Below are positions 59,801 to 64,000 of a stretch of DNA of 64,000 bases, piece by piece; positions within the stretch are counted from its first letter, which is position 1; the number at the start of each line of letters is the position of its first letter. The notes under the pieces were generated by a model that had not been told where the DNA came from, did no database searches, and saw only the letters and a program-made list of their open reading frames with translations. A program made the translations under genes and the position numbers. Source of the DNA: Elusimicrobia bacterium GWA2_61_42 (GTDB taxonomy: Bacteria; Elusimicrobiota; Elusimicrobia; Elusimicrobiales; UBA9959); contig MGTU01000025.1 of NCBI GenBank assembly GCA_001799615.1, positions 62,001 through 126,000 on the forward strand, written 5' to 3'.

Positions 59801-62138
59801 GGTTGTCGGTACGGACTCCACGAAAGTATTGAAGGCCGGGGATACGATGTCCGGCCCGTTAAACGTGACTGCGAACGCTTTCATCTATTCAAATGCCATC
59901 GTGACTAACGGCATAATTATCTCGACCGGCGGCGCGCTGCAGACCACCGGGATAGGCAACGGCGCTATATCCGGCGACGCGCGCGGTTTCGGCGCGGTGG
60001 ACCTGCAGTCAGCCAGGAATTCGAACATCGAAGTCGCCAGCGGCCTCTATTCGGTTATAACCGGCGGCCGCGAGAACAAAGCCTCAGGGCCGTACACGGT
60101 GGTGGGGGGCGGCGTCAGCAACGACGCGCTAAATACCGCCAGTTTCGCGGGGTCCGGCATGTATAACAGCGCCGGCGGCAACGAGGCGGCTGTCGTGGGC
60201 GGCACCAATAACACTACCAGCGCCGATGGCTCCTTTATCGGTTCGGGCAATTATAACAGCATCACGGCGGCGGCTGCCTACTCGGCGATAGCCGGCGGTG
60301 ACCATAACAAGGCCCAGGCGTATAACGGGTTCATCGGCGGCGGCTATTACAACGTGGTCAGCGGCTCCGGTTCAGCGGCGGCCGGCGGTACGTATAACAA
60401 CGTTTCCGGCACCTCCTCCGTCGTGGCGGGCGGCGAGTCCAATACGGCTTCAGGCATGCACTCCGCCATAGCCGGCGGCTACGGCAACAACGTCGGCGCC
60501 ATAACCGGGACAATAGGCGGCGGAACGGGCAATTTTGTTAACTCCGCCGCGCCCGCCGGCACGATAGCCGGCGGCGCCGGTAATGCCATGTCCACTCCCT
60601 ACGCCGTCATCGGGGGCGGTTTCAACAACAAGTCGGGGATGAACGGTACCTCCGGCCAGTACTCCGTAATAGGCGGCGGCTCCAACAATACCGTGACCCG
60701 CTCCTATGCCACTATCGCGGGCGGCACCTACAACGCGGCGCACGCGACCAATCCGTTCGGTTATCCGACCATAGGCGGCGGTTCGTATAACTCTACCATG
60801 GGCGACTACGCGACCGTACCCGGCGGAAGTTGGAATACCGCCGGAGGCGACTACTCTTTCGCCGCGGGTTATAAGTCTTCTTCTACCGCCGGTGGTGCGT
60901 TCACCTGGGCGGACAGCGAGGGTCTCGTTACCGAAAACAATGTCACGGACCGGGTGCGTTTCAAAGCACGGGGCGGTTTCCTGGTCAGCGGTTCCACCAA
61001 TGCGGCCGCTTCGGGGTTCTTTGTGGACGCCTACGGCGCGACGACGATAGGCACCGGCATGTATATAAGCCGCTATGGTGAAATCCAGTCCACCGGGACG
61101 GGGCGCGGCACCGTTACCGGAAATGCGCGGGGCAGTTCGGCCATTGACCTGCAGGTTACCAGGGACCAGTCGTATAACGTCGCCTCCGGTTTTGCCTCGG
61201 TCATAAGCGGCGGCGACAGCAATACGGCCAGCGGCAACAGGACGACGGTAGGCGGCGGCGCCGGCAACACCGCCGGGGTTGAATCCGCGGTCGTCTCCGG
61301 CGGTTATTACAACCAGGCAACCCAGAGTTATGCCGCGGTCGGGGGCGGCGTATACAATAAGGCGGCCGGGATGTATTCCGCGGTCGGGGGCGGTTATTCC
61401 AACGCTGCCAACGCTTCGTCATCGACGGTAAGCGGCGGCAGCAACAATATCGCAGGCGGCATAGGCGCCGTGGTCCCCGGCGGTGTGGAAAATACCGCCA
61501 AAGGCAATTATTCCTTTGCCGCCGGCTATAAATCCTCTTCTACCGCCAGCGGTACCTTTACCTGGACGGACGGCGCCGGTACCCTGGTAGAAAATACCCT
61601 GGTGAACCAAGTGCGCTTCAAAGCCGCGGGCGGGTTCTGGGTGTCCACCTCCACCTCTTACGGCAACCCCGGCCTTTTCGTGGACAGTTATAACAATGTC
61701 GGCATAGGCACTACGACCGTGACGTCGAAACTGCAGGTCGCCGGGGACCTGGGCCTGGGCGACGGCACCGACACCGGGAACAAGCCTGTCGTGGTATGGC
61801 TGCGCAACGCTTCGGCCTCGTTCATCTCGTCCGGCTCTATCGTGGTTATCGGCGGAGGCTCGGCTTTTGTTACCACGGGAGTGGCTAACGCTCCCGCCGC
61901 CATAGGCGTCGTATACGAACCGGCGGGCATAGCCGCCTCGGCCGTGGGGCGCATAGCTATAGCCGGCATAGCTTCCGTCCAGTGCAACGCTACTGCGGCG
62001 CTGGGCTCGCATGTGGTGACTTCCGCCGTCGCCGGCAAGGCCGACGCGCCGGTTAATCCGTCCGTGATAGGCTCCAGCATCGGCATCTGGCTCGAGGCTT
62101 GTACATCACCGGCTATGGGCAGGGTATTGTTAAGGTAA
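56841..62138 (+). CDS. Giant exported adhesin-like repeat protein 2
   Basis: The 1,765-residue product has a signal peptide (MTVKKLTPILAALLALSFLPRLYAA). It uses the same building blocks as its upstream neighbour in a different order. FxGYxAGxxNTTG repeats come first (about 190-330, FVGYQAGYANTTGSGNNFVGW), then tail-fibre-like units (GIGTMTPVSVLDVNG, YFGDGSALTGV). Two YadA-head-like arrays of GGGxxNxASGxYAxVxGG follow (about 1067-1347 and 1437-1564), each closing with SFAAGYKSSSTA.G.FTW. The last 130 residues form a separate beta domain (VVVWLRNASASFISSGSIVVIGGG...AIGVVYEPAGIAASAVGRIAIAG) that resembles phage DUF2190-type decoration proteins. It starts 33 bases after the first repeat protein, and the ATG follows TTGGGAGC. 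A surface fibre partner is likely. Confidence 0.78.
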   Translation: MTVKKLTPILAALLALSFLPRLYAADNGTEVYMEDDLTTYGSQGTALDPDVEIKGFTVFGATQSAPALQIPAAPGNVMVNGYMQVSSGMYVAAGSTFTQAYFTGISSFSNVGNLYFAGGAANQVLVKVAGAGMVWSNLGDNLGNHTGTEALKMGVYGVNTSSDITAARYQINGSTVLAALSSGSSLAVGLEAGRTNTSGTNNNFVGYQAGYANTTGSGNNFVGWKAGFQSNGGNNNFFGNTAGQANTTGTENSYFGDNAGYSNSAGGYNAAFGNSAGFGSAATYSSVTLMGYGAGFALTSGNANTLLGYKAGYAVTTGTGNIIIGANQDTSAAAANNELNIGGAIYGNLANSRIGLGVKAPAARLEIAETNTANSAYSLRIGTGTNNFQVAVTTGGWVGLNQADPKSTLHLTGTSKDEGVIIEQAYTGVDSSFLAFLKSRGQPTSQLMPVNNDNLGVVMFMGYDGAAGDPFRESAALVGRIDGAAASGNMPGRLEFHTTPDDGSGAMAQRMVIKNNGFVGISTGNPQYMLDVYGSMNASGNICLGGDCKASWSSITGVWNKTGNTISPMTLSDTVVINSTLAVAGSAFSVGGSTLVAVNGRVGIGTMTPVSVLDVNGDLTLRGQVNSIGHLTLFTTNLASSVTVRAAAGNADTGGAIWLRAGNYSGGSNNAVGGPVILAGGDISNGSGGQYMKGGDIILNAGNDYTVGQLGPKAGSVILNAGATNDGKSGVLQFKIAGIDKAILDSSGRVGIGYTTPAALLEVRDVNASSGYVLIAGTGTSTALAITTGGVVGVGTLFPSSSTVFHAQATAVNRGPGEDVTAGMIGSVRANGTAIDDAAVGGDFEASIDGTQNLGYLAGLHTSLNRENATGGTVVNAVQIYIDALRNSGSGSITNTYGLYISTLTSGAQTNAPYAVYSEDPGARSYFAGRMGIGTTSPAAALVISSAAGSSDVMLVVSTGASVVFGVKGNGEVAAGKYFGDGSALTGVVGTDSTKVLKAGDTMSGPLNVTANAFIYSNAIVTNGIIISTGGALQTTGIGNGAISGDARGFGAVDLQSARNSNIEVASGLYSVITGGRENKASGPYTVVGGGVSNDALNTASFAGSGMYNSAGGNEAAVVGGTNNTTSADGSFIGSGNYNSITAAAAYSAIAGGDHNKAQAYNGFIGGGYYNVVSGSGSAAAGGTYNNVSGTSSVVAGGESNTASGMHSAIAGGYGNNVGAITGTIGGGTGNFVNSAAPAGTIAGGAGNAMSTPYAVIGGGFNNKSGMNGTSGQYSVIGGGSNNTVTRSYATIAGGTYNAAHATNPFGYPTIGGGSYNSTMGDYATVPGGSWNTAGGDYSFAAGYKSSSTAGGAFTWADSEGLVTENNVTDRVRFKARGGFLVSGSTNAAASGFFVDAYGATTIGTGMYISRYGEIQSTGTGRGTVTGNARGSSAIDLQVTRDQSYNVASGFASVISGGDSNTASGNRTTVGGGAGNTAGVESAVVSGGYYNQATQSYAAVGGGVYNKAAGMYSAVGGGYSNAANASSSTVSGGSNNIAGGIGAVVPGGVENTAKGNYSFAAGYKSSSTASGTFTWTDGAGTLVENTLVNQVRFKAAGGFWVSTSTSYGNPGLFVDSYNNVGIGTTTVTSKLQVAGDLGLGDGTDTGNKPVVVWLRNASASFISSGSIVVIGGGSAFVTTGVANAPAAIGVVYEPAGIAASAVGRIAIAGIASVQCNATAALGSHVVTSAVAGKADAPVNPSVIGSSIGIWLEACTSPAMGRVLLR

Positions 62139-62175
62139 GGCTAAGAGAAAGCAGGAGCGCGTTTTTGAAGCGACA

Positions 62176-64000
62176 ATGAAAAGACTAGCTGCGGCGGTAC
62201 TGCTGTTATTGGCGCAAACAGCCGCCGCGGAGAATAAAAGCGCCGGAAACCTGGCCGTGCTCGGGGACTCCCACGAATTTTCTTCGGGGAGCCTGGGCCT
62301 GGCGGGGGGACTTTATGCCCTGGACGGCGCTTTCGCGGGTGTGGCGTACGGCACTTCCGCGGCCGGGGCGCTCGGCCTGGAATCGGGTTTTTACTCCAGG
62401 ATGGTCTCCTCGCCCGCGGCGCCCGGCTACTCCGGTACTTCCACCGGCAGCTACGCGCTGGCCTGGGGCGGCGCCAGCCCGTCCGGCACGCTCTACGAGC
62501 TGCAGGTTTCCACCTGGGGGGAGGCGGACCCGTACATGGCTTATTATTCCACGGACCAGAACGGGTACCCCGTGGAAAGCCTGGGCGCGAATACCAGCTT
62601 TTATAATTTCATTTTCTCCAATTATATGGAAGGTGATTATTCCGCCATAGCTGCCACCACGGCCGTTACCTTGGCCGTAACGCCTTCGTCCGGGCCTTTT
62701 ACGCTGGAAGACGCCGGTCACAGTACGATAAGTCTTTCTTTCGCCGGTTTCGAGAACCCCGCGGCGGTCTCGGGCAAACCCTGGGCTACGGACTCCTTGG
62801 CGCTGGACGCCGCGCGCTACGGCCAGGCCTCGGTGGTTTACGGTTCCCACGTTTTCCTTGCCGGGGGCTTTAACGGCATCACTTTCTCCAGCGTGGTTTA
62901 CCGCGGCGCCCTGGGTCCGGGCGGGACGCTGGCCGGCTGGGAAACCGCCTCCTATCTGCCCGCGGCGCGCTACGGCCACCAGCTGCTGGCCGCCAAAGGC
63001 AGGCTTTATTCGCTGGGGGGTTATGACTCCGCCGGCTCCCACGCCGAGGTCTGGTCGGCCGATATCTCTTCCGCGGGCGTGATCGGGGCCTGGCTGCCGG
63101 AGGCGCCGCTGCCGGCCGCGCTCTACTTCCACGCCGCGGCGGTGGCCGCGGGCAAGATCTATGTGTCGGGGGGCTACGCCAGCGGTTCGGGGGTGCAGGG
63201 TACTATTTACCGCTCGCAGGTGGGCGACGACGGCGTCCTGGGCGGTTGGACCGCTCCCGACGCGCTGCCGGCTCCGCGGTATTCGCACACCATGACCCTC
63301 ATCGCCGGCAGGCTTTACGTGGCCGGGGGCAAGGACGGGGCCGCCGCCAGGAGCGAAGTGTGGGCTACCCAGCTGGACGCCCAAGGCGAACTGCCTGTTT
63401 CCTGGACGGAGTACACACCCCTGCCGGCCCCGCGCTTCGGCCACAAGGCGCTGGCCGCGGCCAACAGCCTTTACGTTATAGGCGGCAGCAACGGAAGCGC
63501 GGCGCAGGCGCAGGTTTTCCTGTCCACCGTTTCGGCCGCCCTTTCCGCCCAGGCTCCCTGGCAGGCCTATAACCCGCTGCCTTCCGCGCGGCAATTCCCG
63601 GCCGCCGAGATCGTCGGGGAAAAACTCTGGGTTTTCGGCGGCTCCTCCGGCTCGGCCGCCCGCGGCGAGATCTTTACCTCCGATATTTTCGGCACGCAGT
63701 ACCTGGTCGAGGTCTCGTCCAACGCCGGCTTCGGCTCGGCCGTCAGGTCTTCGGGCTGGATGAGCAGCCCGGCCTGGCGCGAAGCGCTGCTGGAGCCCGG
63801 CCTGCAGTATTATTTCAGGGCCAAGGCCAGGAACTGGACCGGCACCGAGACCGGCTACTCCGCGGCCGGCTCCACCACCACCTACGCGGCTTTGCCCGCC
63901 ACCGCCCCCTGGAGCGGCGTCGGCGCGGCCGCGGGCACCGTGAACTGGCTGGCCAACGGCAATCCCGCCGGCTACACTTACGAAGTAGTGTATTCCAAAT
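62176..64000 (+). CDS. Exported kelch-repeat plus fibronectin III protein (3' end outside window)
   Basis: An open frame of at least 608 residues runs off the window end without a stop. It has a signal peptide (MKRLAAAVLLLLAQTAAAE) and a region resembling the type of N-terminal module found in fibre proteins (LAVLGDSHEFSSGSLGL). A fibronectin-like unit is followed by five or six kelch blades. Each has the pattern (L/A)P.AR(Y/F)GH..LAA..(R/S)LY..GG......A.V; examples are LPAARYGHQLLAAKGRLYSLGG and LPAPRFGHKALAAANSLYVIGG. Further fibronectin domains begin near residue 515 (YLVEVSSNAGFGS). It probably ends in more FN3 domains and perhaps a sorting domain like that at 44259. It starts 37 bases after the second repeat protein. 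Confidence 0.8.
   Translation, partial: MKRLAAAVLLLLAQTAAAENKSAGNLAVLGDSHEFSSGSLGLAGGLYALDGAFAGVAYGTSAAGALGLESGFYSRMVSSPAAPGYSGTSTGSYALAWGGASPSGTLYELQVSTWGEADPYMAYYSTDQNGYPVESLGANTSFYNFIFSNYMEGDYSAIAATTAVTLAVTPSSGPFTLEDAGHSTISLSFAGFENPAAVSGKPWATDSLALDAARYGQASVVYGSHVFLAGGFNGITFSSVVYRGALGPGGTLAGWETASYLPAARYGHQLLAAKGRLYSLGGYDSAGSHAEVWSADISSAGVIGAWLPEAPLPAALYFHAAAVAAGKIYVSGGYASGSGVQGTIYRSQVGDDGVLGGWTAPDALPAPRYSHTMTLIAGRLYVAGGKDGAAARSEVWATQLDAQGELPVSWTEYTPLPAPRFGHKALAAANSLYVIGGSNGSAAQAQVFLSTVSAALSAQAPWQAYNPLPSARQFPAAEIVGEKLWVFGGSSGSAARGEIFTSDIFGTQYLVEVSSNAGFGSAVRSSGWMSSPAWREALLEPGLQYYFRAKARNWTGTETGYSAAGSTTTYAALPATAPWSGVGAAAGTVNWLANGNPAGYTYEVVYSK

Overview
The window is a GC-rich, densely coded stretch of chromosome from a Gram-negative bacterium. 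Nearly every gene can be placed, no intergenic gap reaches 300 bases, and I found no tRNA, rRNA, CRISPR, prophage or intact transposase. Exported proteins dominate. Two PorV/PorQ-type outer-membrane proteins, two secreted proteins ending in a YPNP/FPNP-type C-terminal domain, many fibronectin-like repeats, a bacterial alpha-2-macroglobulin and a lone MurB together resemble Elusimicrobiota or a neighbouring uncultured phylum (Omnitrophota-like). That placement is inference from gene content, with low to moderate confidence.

Layout. 1-12.6 kb: 3' end of an RNase D gene, a YgiQ-type radical SAM gene on the minus strand, a small outer-membrane protein, ornithine aminotransferase, then an EamA exporter/MurB/alpha-2-macroglobulin series. 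12.8-18.6 kb: a small membrane protein, a secreted fibronectin-like protein, an M6 metalloprotease with a sorting-type C-terminus, and a PorV-like protein starting 1 base after the protease stop. 18.6-26 kb: a GT4 glycosyltransferase, an exported WD40 propeller, and a minus-strand operon (CsgG/FlgO-VWA fusion, GH3 hexosaminidase, signal peptidase I, CNT nucleoside transporter). 26-36.6 kb: a divergent ApbE lipoprotein, a half-length asparaginase, an M18 aminopeptidase, an MFS transporter, an RluA pseudouridine synthase, a two-domain thioredoxin-fold oxidoreductase with a DUF2892 protein, an M1-M28-PDZ triple fusion, and phosphopentomutase. 36.8-42 kb: a DUF4015 glycosidase-like protein, a type I pullulanase, and two tandem paralogous exported helical proteins. 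42-44.2 kb: an ECF sigma factor/anti-sigma/CpaB-like/LUD cassette with a candidate self-recognised promoter. 44.3-64 kb: a co-directional block of seven exported proteins (giant FN3 protein, PrcB-domain protein, FecR-domain protein, PorV-like protein, two adhesin-like repeat proteins of about 1,700 residues, and a kelch/FN3 protein cut by the window end).

How they fit. Nucleoside uptake (CNT) plus phosphopentomutase, peptide hydrolysis (M1/M28, M18, M6), pullulanase and GH3 suggest a heterotroph feeding on peptides, glycans and nucleosides. The 44-64 kb block looks like a surface-display locus. Its FN3 protein and the M6 protease end in similar sorting-type domains, and each lies near a PorV-like gene, which recalls the CTD/PorV half of type IX secretion. 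No other type IX component is visible here.

Most unusual at the DNA level are three palindromic elements of about 110-134 bp. Two are homologous copies (2527-2654 and 36652-36766) whose stems differ by paired, compensating substitutions. The third (12644-12777) has perfect 25-bp inverted ends enclosing two further hairpins.
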